Shown here: positions 32,797 to 40,992 of the stretch, piece after piece | Position numbering within the stretch: position 1 is the stretch's first letter | How the letters are laid out: each line of letters starts with the position of its first letter | Program-made: the position numbers and the translations under genes | The notes under the pieces: generated by a model | What the model was told of the DNA's origin: nothing | What the model saw: only the letters and a program-made list of their open reading frames with translations | Database searches by the model: none | NCBI GenBank assembly: GCA_041605955.1 | Contig: JBFIXI010000017.1 | Location: forward strand, 1 to 59,283 | DNA: 59,283 bases | Direction of reading: 5' to 3' | From: JAHEJX01 sp041605955 | GTDB lineage: Bacteria > Actinomycetota > Acidimicrobiia > Spongiisociales > UBA5794

Positions 32797-33896
32797 GGCC
32801 TTCATGGGTCGAAGTTGATCTGGACGCCGTGACGCACAACGTTCGGCTGATCGCCGCCGAGGTTGGCGAGGCTGCGCTGTGTGCCGTCGTAAAGGCCGAC
32901 GGCTACGGCCACGGTGACATTCCGATAGCGGACGCGGCGCTCGCCGGCGGTGCCACCAGCCTGGCGGTGGCGCTCGTCGAGGAGGGGTTGCGACTGCGTG
33001 ACGCCGGCATCGAGGCGCCGATACTGCTGCTTTCCGAGCCACCTCCCGAGGACGCCGCCCGAATCGCCGCCGGCAGCCTGATTCCGACCATTTATCGCAG
33101 CGAGTTCGCCGCGGCGCTGGCCGCCGTCGCCGAGCATCCAATTCCAGTCCACATCAAGGTGAACACGGGGATGCACCGGGTTGGCGCCGAGCCGGCCGCT
33201 GTTGCCGCGCTGGTGGAGATGGTGCTGGGCGAGCCGCGGCTCACATTGGACGGATTGTGGACCCACTTTGCGGTCGCCGAAGAGGACGCCGAGTTCACCA
33301 AGCGGCAGCTCGCTGCTTTCCAGGCCGTGGTGGACGAGCTGGCCGAGGCCGGGATCACCGTGCCTCGTCTCCACGCCGCCAACACTGCGGGAGCGCTGTC
33401 CTACCCGGAGGCCCGCTACGACATGGTGCGCGTCGGACTGGGTATCTACGGGTTGCGGCCGGCTCCGCATGTTGCTCCCCACCTCGATCTGCGGCCCGCC
33501 ATGCGTGTGGTCTCGCAGGTTTCCCTGGTGAAGCGCCTTGGCCGCGGCGAGCGGCCCTCTTACGGCCGGCGGAAGCCTCTCGAGCAAGAGTCGACCGTTG
33601 TCACGGTCCCGATCGGATACGCGGACGGGATCAGCCGCCGCCTATCAGAACGTGGGCGGGTGCTCATTGGAGGAGAGCCCCGGCCCTTCGCCGGCACCGT
33701 GACGATGGATCAGGTGGTCGTCGACATGGACGACGATCCGGTTGCCGTCGGCGACGAAGTCGTCGTGCTCGGCGCGCAAGGCGATTCTGTCATCTCGGCC
33801 GAGGACTGGGCGCAGTTGCTGGAGACGATCAACTACGAAGTGGTTTGCCATTTCGGGCCTCGTCTACCCCGCCGCTACTCGGGGGCGGGGCTGTGA
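32793..33896 (+). CDS. alr: Alanine racemase
   Basis: This PLP enzyme of 367 residues supplies D-alanine for peptidoglycan. PLP-lysine lies in CAVVKADGYGHG near residue 34. HAANTAGALSYPEARYDMVRVGLGIYG and the catalytic Tyr region VPIGYADGISR are intact, as is GTVTMDQVVVD. The start is the TTG at 32793, overlapping the nnr stop, with GGAGG eight bases upstream; the longer frame lies in nnr. Confidence 0.94.
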   Translation: MRPSWVEVDLDAVTHNVRLIAAEVGEAALCAVVKADGYGHGDIPIADAALAGGATSLAVALVEEGLRLRDAGIEAPILLLSEPPPEDAARIAAGSLIPTIYRSEFAAALAAVAEHPIPVHIKVNTGMHRVGAEPAAVAALVEMVLGEPRLTLDGLWTHFAVAEEDAEFTKRQLAAFQAVVDELAEAGITVPRLHAANTAGALSYPEARYDMVRVGLGIYGLRPAPHVAPHLDLRPAMRVVSQVSLVKRLGRGERPSYGRRKPLEQESTVVTVPIGYADGISRRLSERGRVLIGGEPRPFAGTVTMDQVVVDMDDDPVAVGDEVVVLGAQGDSVISAEDWAQLLETINYEVVCHFGPRLPRRYSGAGL

Positions 33897-34798
33897 TGTG
33901 GTCGATGGGACACACCGGCCTGACGGCGATCTCGGGAGTGGAGGTGGGGGTGTGGACCGATACCGGCGCCTTGACCGGGGTGACCGTGATCGACGTTCCG
34001 GAGCCCAACGTGTCCGCCTTCGAGGCCCGCGGCGCGGCACCGGGCACGCGCGAGGTTGCCCTGCTGCAGCCCGGGATGAAAGTGGAGATGATCCAAGCGA
34101 TCTGCCTCGCCGGAGGGAGCGCCTTCGGCTTGGCTGCCGCTGATGGGGTGATGGCGGAGCTGCGGGAAGCGGGGCGGGGTCATCCGACTCCGGCAGGACC
34201 GGTGCCGATCGTGCCGACCGCCATCGTCTTCGACCTCATGTTCGGCCAAGCTCATCCGCCCGATGCGGCCGCCGGGAGGGCCGCCTTCCGGGCGCGCACG
34301 AGGGGGGCGGTACCGGCCGGCCGGGTAGGGGCGGGCACGGGCGCCACCGTCGCCAAATGGCGAGGGCTCGACAACGTCGCTCCGGGCGGTCAGGGATCGG
34401 CCGACACCCGGGTGGATGAAGCCCAGGTCGCCGCCCTCGCAGTCGTGAACGCTGTCGGCGACGTGTTCACGCTGGAGGGGGAGCCGCTGACCGGCGGTTC
34501 GCTCATCACGGGCGGCCCTACCTGGGGCGTCCCTGCGCAGACGAACACGACACTCGTAGTCGTGATGACCGACGCCGGGCTGTCGCGGACCGACCTGATG
34601 AGACTCATCGTGCGCGCCCACGATGCGCTTGCGGTTTGCGTACGCCCGGCGCACACTCGATACGATGGCGACGCCGTATTCGCTGTTTCCTGTGGGGAGC
34701 GCGCAGCCGACCTCGACGCCCTGGGCGAGGCCGCCTTCGCTGTCACCGGGGCAGCAATCGAGCACGCCGTCCGCCTAGCTCAGGAAGGAAACCATTGA
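33896..34798 (+). CDS. P1-family (DmpA/S58-like) peptidase
   Basis: The protein of 300 residues has the family motifs TAISGVEVGVWTD, ICLAGGSAFGLAAADGV, GRVGAGTGATVAKW and the predicted self-cleavage/nucleophile site in QTNTTLVVVMTDA. Members are Ntn-fold aminopeptidases or amidases activated by autoproteolysis; the substrate is unknown. The ATG at 33896 shares a base with the alr stop; GTG 33893 is also possible. The open frame far upstream is an alternative reading of alr. Confidence 0.85.
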   Translation: MWSMGHTGLTAISGVEVGVWTDTGALTGVTVIDVPEPNVSAFEARGAAPGTREVALLQPGMKVEMIQAICLAGGSAFGLAAADGVMAELREAGRGHPTPAGPVPIVPTAIVFDLMFGQAHPPDAAAGRAAFRARTRGAVPAGRVGAGTGATVAKWRGLDNVAPGGQGSADTRVDEAQVAALAVVNAVGDVFTLEGEPLTGGSLITGGPTWGVPAQTNTTLVVVMTDAGLSRTDLMRLIVRAHDALAVCVRPAHTRYDGDAVFAVSCGERAADLDALGEAAFAVTGAAIEHAVRLAQEGNH

Positions 34799-35475
34799 CC
34801 GACCCGGCAACGCCGGCAGAAAGAGCCGCCAAGCTGCGGCTCCTGGCCGACAAGGCCGCCGTCTGCACAGCTTGTGATCTCGCTGCCGGGCGCACCAACG
34901 TCGTCTTCGGGTCCGGTGATCCTGATGCCGACGTGATGTTCGTCGGAGAGGGCCCGGGTCAGCACGAAGACGAACAGGGATTGCCTTTCGTGGGTCGCTC
35001 TGGGCAGTTGCTCGATCAGCTGTTGGGCGAGATCGGCCTGCAGCGCGACATCAATGTCTACATCGCCAACGTCGTCAAGTGTCGTCCACCGGGCAATCGG
35101 GATCCGCGCCAGGTCGAGATCGACGCTTGCGCCGACTACCTGCGGCAACAGCTGCGGCTCGTCGACCCCAAGGTAGTAGTCACCCTGGGGAACTTCTCGT
35201 CCAAGTTGCTGTTGCGCACCGAGACAGGTATCACGCGGCTCCGCGGTCGTGCTTACGAGTGGTGGGGCCGGTTTCTCGTCCCGACGTTCCATCCAGCGGC
35301 GGCGCTGCGGGGTAGCGCTCGCGTGTTGGCCGAGATGCAGGAGGACTTTCAGCTGGTGGCCGACGTGGTCGGCGGCCGCCTGGTCTACGGGGCCGAATCA
35401 GCTCGGGAGCGGGCCACCGCCGGCGCCGAGGTCTCCCCGGCGCCGGCATTCGATCAACTCGGGCTATTCGAATGA
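34795..35475 (+). CDS. Uracil-DNA glycosylase, family 4 (4Fe-4S)
   Basis: This protein of 226 residues excises uracil from DNA. It has Cys24 and Cys27 (VCTACDLAAGRTNVVFGSG), motif GEGPGQHEDEQGLPFVGRSGQLLD, NVVKCRPPGNRDP and a later Cys for the iron-sulfur cluster, plus the HPAAALR motif near the C-terminus. It starts at TTG 34795 with AGGAAGGA upstream and overlaps the previous stop by TTGA. It overlaps tsaE by ATGA. Confidence 0.92.
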   Translation: MTDPATPAERAAKLRLLADKAAVCTACDLAAGRTNVVFGSGDPDADVMFVGEGPGQHEDEQGLPFVGRSGQLLDQLLGEIGLQRDINVYIANVVKCRPPGNRDPRQVEIDACADYLRQQLRLVDPKVVVTLGNFSSKLLLRTETGITRLRGRAYEWWGRFLVPTFHPAAALRGSARVLAEMQEDFQLVADVVGGRLVYGAESARERATAGAEVSPAPAFDQLGLFE

Positions 35476-35927
35476 TCGGCCCCATCGACGTCCCGTCCCC
35501 TGACGACATGGAGGCGCTGGGTCGGCGCCTGGTCGCCGTCCTCCGCCCCGGCGACGTCATCCTCGTCAACGGATCGCTGGGAGCCGGGAAGACGCTGTTC
35601 ATCTCCGGCATCGCTCAAGCGCTCGGGGTCGAGGTGCAGATCACGAGCCCCACCTTCCTGGTCGTGAGGTCCTACGAAGGGCTGCTGCCGCTCTTTCATG
35701 CCGACGTCTATCGACTCGACTCGACTGCCGAGTTCACCGATCTGGAGCTGGTGGAGCAGTCGAAGGACGGTGTGCTGGCGATCGAGTGGGGGGAGGCGGT
35801 GCGCAGCGCAGTCCCGGAACAAGCGCTGAACGTCGTGATCGAAGTCCATGGAGACGGCCGGCGATCCGTGACCCTGCACGGTGAGGGAGAATGGAACTCG
35901 CGCCTGGTCACGGAGCTACAGACTTGA
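35472..35927 (+). CDS. tsaE: tRNA t6A biosynthesis ATPase TsaE
   Basis: This ATPase of 151 residues has the Walker A motif GSLGAGKTLF near residue 37, ITSPTFLVVRSYEG and HADVYRLDS, with WGE in the C-terminal part. It drives turnover of the TsaBD complex making N6-threonylcarbamoyladenosine. It leads into tsaB, rimI and tsaD, all overlapping. Confidence 0.93.
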   Translation: MIGPIDVPSPDDMEALGRRLVAVLRPGDVILVNGSLGAGKTLFISGIAQALGVEVQITSPTFLVVRSYEGLLPLFHADVYRLDSTAEFTDLELVEQSKDGVLAIEWGEAVRSAVPEQALNVVIEVHGDGRRSVTLHGEGEWNSRLVTELQT

Positions 35928-36640
35928 GAACACTCGCCATAGAGACTGCCACGGCGGCCTCATCGGTCGCGCTTGGTGCTGGGTCCGAGCTGATCGCAAT
36001 GTCGGTCAGCGTCGACGGCCGGGGACACGTCGGTTTCTTGATCCCCGCCATCGACTTCTGCTTCTCTCGAGCCGGCTGGGTGCCCTCCGACCTCGATCTG
36101 GTAGCCGTCGACATCGGGCCAGGGCCGTTCACCGGGTTGCGCGCCGGGCTGTCGGCAGCGCAAGCGCTGGCAGCTGCCGTCGGAGTGCCGATCGTCACGG
36201 TGTCATCACTCGACGTGTTGGCGTTGCGGGCCGCCACCGGGCGGCGCACCATCTGGCCGATCATCGACGTGCGCCGCGGCCAGGTGGCGACCGCGCCCTA
36301 TCGACCGGTGCCGGGCGGTGTGGTCCAAGAAGCTTCTGGTGAGATCGTCACCCCCGAGGAGCTCAGCGCGCTCATCAACGCCAGCGGCGAAGACGCGTTG
36401 GTCGTCGGAGACCACCGGGCGCTCCCCGACGGCGTATTCCAGGGTTTGCACCGTATCAAGCTGGGGCGGCCGCGCTATCCGGCCGCCGACGTGATTCTCG
36501 AGATCGCCCAGATGCGAGCCAAGAGAGACATGTTTGCTGCGGCCGAGGAGGTGCGCCCGCTCTACATGCGCGAACCCGACGCCGCCATCAACTGGACGGA
36601 TATTCGGGAAGAAGGCCTGTGGCCGGGAGCCGCCGGATGA
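35924..36640 (+). CDS. tsaB: tRNA t6A biosynthesis protein TsaB
   Basis: This ASKHA-fold paralogue of TsaD has 238 residues, with the start LRTLAIETATAASSVAL and VAVDIGPGPFTGLRAGLSAAQALA. It is a scaffold for TsaD. The TTG at 35924 is chosen for its TTGA overlap with tsaE, GGAG nine bases upstream and the family N-terminus. An ATG at 35891 would add 11 residues. Confidence 0.92.
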   Translation: MRTLAIETATAASSVALGAGSELIAMSVSVDGRGHVGFLIPAIDFCFSRAGWVPSDLDLVAVDIGPGPFTGLRAGLSAAQALAAAVGVPIVTVSSLDVLALRAATGRRTIWPIIDVRRGQVATAPYRPVPGGVVQEASGEIVTPEELSALINASGEDALVVGDHRALPDGVFQGLHRIKLGRPRYPAADVILEIAQMRAKRDMFAAAEEVRPLYMREPDAAINWTDIREEGLWPGAAG

Positions 36641-37143
36641 GCCTTGCCACGATTCGCGCCATGACCGTCCACGACATACCCGCGGTGGCCACGCTGGAGC
36701 AAGAGATCTACGACAACCCCTGGTCGGTGCGGGTCTTCTACGACGAGCTGGCGCTGCCGAATCGTAGCTATCTGGTGGCGGAAGAAGACGCGGACATCGT
36801 CGGCTACGGCGGCCTGTTGGTAGTCGAATCTGATGCGCACATCACGACGCTGGCGGTAATCCCGGCGGCGCGCCGGCAGCGCCTCGGGACCCGCCTCATG
36901 ATGGCGCTGGTGGCTGCCGCCGCAGAACGCGGGGTCAGCCACGTCACACTCGAAGTGCGGATGTCCAACGAGGGTGCCCAGCGGCTCTATCAGAGGTTCG
37001 GCTTCGCCCCGGTGGGCCTGCGCAAGAACTACTACCGGGACGAGGATGCCCTGGTGATGTGGGCCAGTGACATCAACGGGGTTGAGTATCAAGCACGATT
37101 GATGAGCGTACGCGAGGAGCTGGCGGCAGCGGGTTATGAGTGA
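36637..37143 (+). CDS. rimI: Ribosomal-protein-alanine N-acetyltransferase RimI
   Basis: This GNAT enzyme of 168 residues has AVATLEQEIYDNPWSVRVFYDEL, ITTLAVIPAARRQRLGTRLM (acetyl-CoA loop) and EVRMSNEGAQRLYQRFGFAPVGLRKNYY. The substrate is probably the uS18 N-terminus by family analogy. The ATG at 36637 overlaps the tsaB stop as ATGA, and its end overlaps tsaD by eight bases. Confidence 0.92.
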   Translation: MSLATIRAMTVHDIPAVATLEQEIYDNPWSVRVFYDELALPNRSYLVAEEDADIVGYGGLLVVESDAHITTLAVIPAARRQRLGTRLMMALVAAAAERGVSHVTLEVRMSNEGAQRLYQRFGFAPVGLRKNYYRDEDALVMWASDINGVEYQARLMSVREELAAAGYE

Positions 37144-38143
37144 GCGACTGATTCTGGGCATCGAGACGAGTTGTGATGAGACCGCGGTGGCGGTACTGCG
37201 GGGCGCGCAAGTGCTGTCCTCGGTGCTCTCTTCCCAGACCGATATGCATTCCCGCTTCGGCGGCGTGGTCCCCGAGGTGGCGGCCCGCGCTCACATCGAG
37301 GCGATCCGGCCGATGGTGCACTTGGCGCTGCGCAAAGCCGGGGTGCACTCGGAGGAGCTGGATGCGGTGGCGGCTACCCAGGGCCCCGGGTTGGTTGGAT
37401 CGCTGATGGTTGGGTTCTCCTTCGGTAAGTCGCTGGCCTGGGGCCTGCAGCGGCCCTTCATCGGCATCGACCACATGGAGGGTCACCTCTTCGCGCCCCG
37501 GTTGGAGAACCCCGACTACCGACCACCTGCGGTGATCCTGCTCGCCTCTGGAGGGCACAGCCAGATCGTCTACATGAAGGACTGGGGCGATTACGAGCTC
37601 CTTGGCAGCACGATCGATGACGCCGCCGGCGAAGCCTTCGACAAGCTGGCCCGTTTCATGGGCCTGGGATATCCGGGGGGCCCAGCCATCGATGAAGCCT
37701 CGGATGGAGGCGATCCGGCGGCTATCCGCTTCCCGCGAGCGCTGCCCGATCGTCCGTTCGACTTGTCGTTCTCTGGGTTGAAGACGTCGGTAACGAACCA
37801 CCTGGTCAAGGCCAAGGAGGCGGGAGAGCTGCCGCCGATTGCAGATGTTGCCGCCTCCATCCAGGAGGCGATCGTCGATGTGCTGGTCGACAAGACCTTC
37901 AATGCGATCGCCGAGACCGGAGCGGCCACCGTCGCCGCCGGCGGGGGAGTCTTGGCCAACCGTCGGCTGCGAGCGGTGTTGGCGGATCGGGCCACCGAGG
38001 CAAGCGTTCAGCTCTGCCTCCCGAGCCCGCAGCTGTGCACCGACAACGGGGCCATGATCGGCGCCGCCGCCGATTTCCACCTCAACGCCGGGCGGCGGAC
38101 CACCTGGTTCGACGACGTCGAGCCGTCACGACGCCTCGGCTGA
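37136..38143 (+). CDS. tsaD: tRNA N6-threonylcarbamoyladenosine transferase TsaD
   Basis: This ASKHA-fold protein of 335 residues has LGIETSCDETAVAVL, VVPEVAARAHIEAI, the metal-binding HMEGHLFAP near residue 113, LLASGGHSQIVYM and GGGVLANRRLR. It transfers threonylcarbamoyl to A37 of ANN-decoding tRNAs. With tsaE and tsaB adjacent, most of the pathway is in one operon; tsaC is not in the window. Confidence 0.95.
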   Translation: MSERLILGIETSCDETAVAVLRGAQVLSSVLSSQTDMHSRFGGVVPEVAARAHIEAIRPMVHLALRKAGVHSEELDAVAATQGPGLVGSLMVGFSFGKSLAWGLQRPFIGIDHMEGHLFAPRLENPDYRPPAVILLASGGHSQIVYMKDWGDYELLGSTIDDAAGEAFDKLARFMGLGYPGGPAIDEASDGGDPAAIRFPRALPDRPFDLSFSGLKTSVTNHLVKAKEAGELPPIADVAASIQEAIVDVLVDKTFNAIAETGAATVAAGGGVLANRRLRAVLADRATEASVQLCLPSPQLCTDNGAMIGAAADFHLNAGRRTTWFDDVEPSRRLG

Positions 38144-38145
38144 CG

Positions 38146-39264
38146 ATGCGTCCGTTTCGGATCGCCCGCGTGTTCGGCGTCGAGGTCGTCGGAGATGCCT
38201 CGCTGCTGGCGCTGGGAGCGCTGCTGTCGTGGGTCATATATCTGGAGCTCCGCTTGCCGGTGTACGACGCCACGAGCACAGTGGCGCTGGTTGGAGCTCT
38301 CCTGGGCGGAGTCGTCTTTCTCGCCACCGTGCTGGCTCACGAGGTCAGCCACACTGCGGTAGCGCTGCGGAGGGGTCTCACCGTCAAGCGGATCCGTCTC
38401 ATGATCTTCGGCGGAGCCTCCGAGCTGGGTGAGGAGTCGATGACCCCCCAGACGGAATTCGCCGTTGCGGTGGTGGGTCCGGTCACCTCCGCCTTGCTGG
38501 GTGGAGCGATTTTGGCCCTCAGCAGCCTGTTCCCTGGAGCGAACGCCATCGGTGGGGCACTGCGGTTCATCGGTTTGGCCAATCTGGCGCTTGCGGTGTT
38601 CAACCTGCTGCCGGGACTCCCCCTTGATGGGGGTCGCATCCTGCGATCGATTCTGTGGCGCCGGACCGGCGACCAGGACCGGGCGACCCGGGGGGCGCTG
38701 CAATCCGGTCGCTTTGCCGGCTTGGTCCTGATCGGGTTTGGCGCCTATCTACTGCTCCGTCCGGGCACCGGGCCGATCGGGATTTGGGTCATCGTCGTTG
38801 GATGGTTTCTCACCCGGATGGCCGCTTCGTCGGCTCGCGGTTACCGGCTCCGGGTGGCGACGCGGGACCGGACGGTGGGCGATCTGATGCGCCCCGTCCA
38901 TGAAGCGGTGCCCAGCGCCACCACGGTGGCGGTTGCCCTCGACGTATATCAGGTTGGTCCTCGTCTGCGCACGCTCGTCGTCGAGTCGGGGGGCCGGATC
39001 GTTGGCGTGCTGGGGCAAGCGGAAGTCGACAACGTGCACCCCGAGTCGCGGGCGACCACCGAGGTCGGCTCCGCAATGACCCGGATCGGCCCCGCCGATG
39101 TAGTCGACGTCGGCACCCCGCTCATCGACGCACTGCAGCGGGAGGCGGGCGCCACCCGCCATATGGTGGCGACCAAGGACGGCGTGGTCGTCGGCCTGAT
39201 CGGCCATACCGAGATTGCCGAGCTGTTGCGGCCGCAAACGACCACAGAGGATGACAACCATTAG
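38146..39264 (+). CDS. Site-2 protease (M50) with CBS domains
   Basis: The protein of 372 residues has an N-terminal membrane domain with the zinc motif HEVSH near residue 66 and FNLLPGLPLDGGRIL supplying the third ligand, followed by a C-terminal pair of CBS-like domains (TVGDLMRPVHEAVPSATTV and EVGSAMTRIGPADVVDVGTPL). It matches rhomboid-independent intramembrane metalloproteases of the Rip3/SpoIVFB-like class. The ATG at 38146 follows the tsaD stop by three bases. Confidence 0.9.
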   Translation: MRPFRIARVFGVEVVGDASLLALGALLSWVIYLELRLPVYDATSTVALVGALLGGVVFLATVLAHEVSHTAVALRRGLTVKRIRLMIFGGASELGEESMTPQTEFAVAVVGPVTSALLGGAILALSSLFPGANAIGGALRFIGLANLALAVFNLLPGLPLDGGRILRSILWRRTGDQDRATRGALQSGRFAGLVLIGFGAYLLLRPGTGPIGIWVIVVGWFLTRMAASSARGYRLRVATRDRTVGDLMRPVHEAVPSATTVAVALDVYQVGPRLRTLVVESGGRIVGVLGQAEVDNVHPESRATTEVGSAMTRIGPADVVDVGTPLIDALQREAGATRHMVATKDGVVVGLIGHTEIAELLRPQTTTEDDNH

Positions 39265-39273
39265 CCCGTGCGG

Positions 39274-40560
39274 CTACCTGGCCGGAAGGATGGCATATAG
39301 CTGGCCCTCGTGGTTGGCGAAGTACAGCTCGCCGTCGGCGTCTACTCCGAACACGTTGACGCTGCCGGCGCCGACGAGGTCAGCGGACCAATCCCGCACC
39401 TTCTCGATAGTCCCATCCACGTAGAGCAGGCTGCGGATCCATGCGTCGCACCAGTCGGCGAAGAAATAGTGACCCTGCAGCTCCGGCATCAGGGAGCCGC
39501 GGTAGACATGGCCCCCGGTGATCGAGCAGCCGTCGCTGTGGGTGTATTCGTAGATGGGCAACGTGAGACCGGTCGGATCGCAGTCGCTCGGGATGAAGCA
39601 CTCGGTGCCTTCCATGGTGGCCCACCCGAAGTTGGTACCCGGCTCGTTGAGGCTGACTGCGTTCACTTCCTCGTTGTCGGCTTGACCGACATCGGCGATG
39701 TACATCATGTCTCCGTCAATGGTGATGCGCCACGGGTTGCGCAGCCCGATCGCCCACACTGCCGGAGCCCCGCCGCCGTTGACGTACGGGTTGTCCGGGG
39801 GGATTCCAAAGGGATCTCCGCTATCGACGTCGATGCGCAGGATGGCGCCGAAGAAGTCGTCCGTCGATTGCCCGGTATCGCGGCCGGCCGCCCCGTCGCC
39901 GGAGGATATGTAGAGGTAGCCGTCGGGCCCGAACAACAGCATCCCGCCGTAGTGGCGGATGTCCGTCGAGTTCGGCGGCTGGGCACGATCGAACAGCACC
40001 TTGCCGCTGTCGAGATCTGCTTTGTTCGGGTCATCGGCGCGCACCGAGTACTCGGCGAGCTGGCGCTGGGCGTCGCGATCGGTGTGGTAGATGAAGAAGC
40101 GTCCGTTCTTGGCATAGTTGGGGTGAAAAGCCATGCCGAGCAGGCCCTGCTCGATGCCGTTCGAAGTCACTCGGTCGGGAATGTTCATGAACGGTTCGTC
40201 GAGCAGGCCTTGCTCCGGGTCGTAGATGTAGATCACCCCATTCCGCTCTCCGATGAACAAGCGATCGTCGCCGGGAGGCGAGGCGATGACGGTCGGCTGG
40301 TGGAGCCCGTCGGCGAGCAGCTTCATGTCGAGGCCGAGCAGCGGGGGCAGCGTCGTGGCCGGCCCCGCAGAAGTGGTCGGGTCGCCGCCCTCGCCTGCGG
40401 TGGCGGAGCCGTCATTGCCGGTCGGGGACGGCTGCTCCGTCGAGGTCCCCGAGGGGTTCGAGCCGGCGGTGGGGTTTGCCTCAGTACCGCCTCCGCAGGC
40501 GGCTGCCAGCACCATTGCGGCGGCCACCGCTATCGAGAATCGAAGTGTTCTGGGGGTCAT
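39274..40560 (-). CDS. PQQ-type sugar dehydrogenase (GSDH-like) lipoprotein
   Basis: The protein of 428 residues has a signal sequence with lipobox AAACGGG, a Ser/Thr/Pro/Gly linker, and a glucose/sorbosone dehydrogenase beta-propeller (LHQPTVIASPPGDDRLFIGERNG, IEQGLLGMAFHPNY, HYGGMLLFGPDGYLYISSGDG, GLRNPWRITIDGDMMYIADVGQ, GGHVYRGSLMPELQGHYFFADWC). It probably oxidises a sugar outside the membrane; the cofactor is inferred. The ATG at 40560 is preferred over GTG 40602 because a TATGGT box lies eight bases before it. Confidence 0.85.
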   Translation of the reverse strand: MTPRTLRFSIAVAAAMVLAAACGGGTEANPTAGSNPSGTSTEQPSPTGNDGSATAGEGGDPTTSAGPATTLPPLLGLDMKLLADGLHQPTVIASPPGDDRLFIGERNGVIYIYDPEQGLLDEPFMNIPDRVTSNGIEQGLLGMAFHPNYAKNGRFFIYHTDRDAQRQLAEYSVRADDPNKADLDSGKVLFDRAQPPNSTDIRHYGGMLLFGPDGYLYISSGDGAAGRDTGQSTDDFFGAILRIDVDSGDPFGIPPDNPYVNGGGAPAVWAIGLRNPWRITIDGDMMYIADVGQADNEEVNAVSLNEPGTNFGWATMEGTECFIPSDCDPTGLTLPIYEYTHSDGCSITGGHVYRGSLMPELQGHYFFADWCDAWIRSLLYVDGTIEKVRDWSADLVGAGSVNVFGVDADGELYFANHEGQLYAILPAR

Positions 40561-40568
40561 GCGGCGCA

Positions 40569-40574
40569 ACCATA
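40569..40574 (-). promoter_or_regulatory. -10 box TATGGT for the sugar dehydrogenase gene (leaderless)
   Basis: On the minus strand TATGGT ends eight bases before the ATG at 40560. The divergent groES promoter begins about 40 bases away. Confidence 0.4.
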
Positions 40575-40612
40575 GCGCTGCTGTGGACTCACGCTGCGTC
40601 ACTTTTCCCGGG

Positions 40613-40639
40613 TTAGCACTCTCTACGGCCGAGTGCTAT
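40613..40639 (+). promoter_or_regulatory. CIRCE operator 1 (HrcA site) over the groES promoter
   Basis: TTAGCACTC, nine bases, GAGTGCTAT matches the CIRCE consensus at 17 of 18 positions. It overlaps the probable promoter TTAGCA (40613-40618) and TATTCT (40637-40642, 18-base spacing), so HrcA binding would block transcription until heat shock. Confidence 0.93.
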
Positions 40640-40642
40640 TCT

Positions 40643-40669
40643 TTAGCAGTCATATGCACCGACTGCTAA
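40643..40669 (+). promoter_or_regulatory. CIRCE-like operator 2 (variant palindrome)
   Basis: TTAGCAGTC, nine bases, GACTGCTAA is a perfect 9-N9-9 inverted repeat. It differs from CIRCE by one symmetrical exchange in each arm and lies exactly 30 bp downstream of operator 1. It falls in the predicted 5' leader, so it could act as DNA operator or RNA hairpin next to the groES ribosome-binding site. Confidence 0.8.
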
Positions 40670-40691
40670 TTCTTTGAAGGAGGAAAGTCGG

Positions 40692-40979
40692 ATGAAGCTC
40701 AACCCCCTGGGTGACCGCGTCGTGGTCAAGCCCAAGGAAGAGGACGAGCTCCGCACTGCTAGCGGACTCGTGATCCCCGACACTGCGAAAGAAAAGCCTC
40801 AGCTAGGCGAGGTGCTCGCAGTGGGACCGGGTGAGTACAAGGACGGAGAGCGGATTCCGCTCGACGTCAAGGTCGGCGATGTCGTCTTCTATTCGAAGTA
40901 CGGCGGCACCGAGGTAAAGGTAGAGGGCGAGGACATGTTGATCCTGTCGGCCCGTGACGTTCTTGCCGTACTCGGCTAG
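40692..40979 (+). CDS. groES: Co-chaperonin GroES
   Basis: This protein of 95 residues starts MKLNPLGDRVVVKPKEEDE and has GLVIPDTAKEKPQLGEVLAVGPGEY (mobile loop) and DVVFYSKYGGTEV. AAGGAGG lies about eight bases before the ATG at 40692. It is controlled by the two palindromes upstream; groEL follows after 13 bases. Confidence 0.97.
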   Translation: MKLNPLGDRVVVKPKEEDELRTASGLVIPDTAKEKPQLGEVLAVGPGEYKDGERIPLDVKVGDVVFYSKYGGTEVKVEGEDMLILSARDVLAVLG

Positions 40980-40992
40980 GAGGAAGCACTAA

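Noticed and set aside
33257..33895. N-terminal extension of the P1-family peptidase to 513 codons
   Set aside because: The extra part is an out-of-phase reading of alr; the family N-terminus begins at about 33896.
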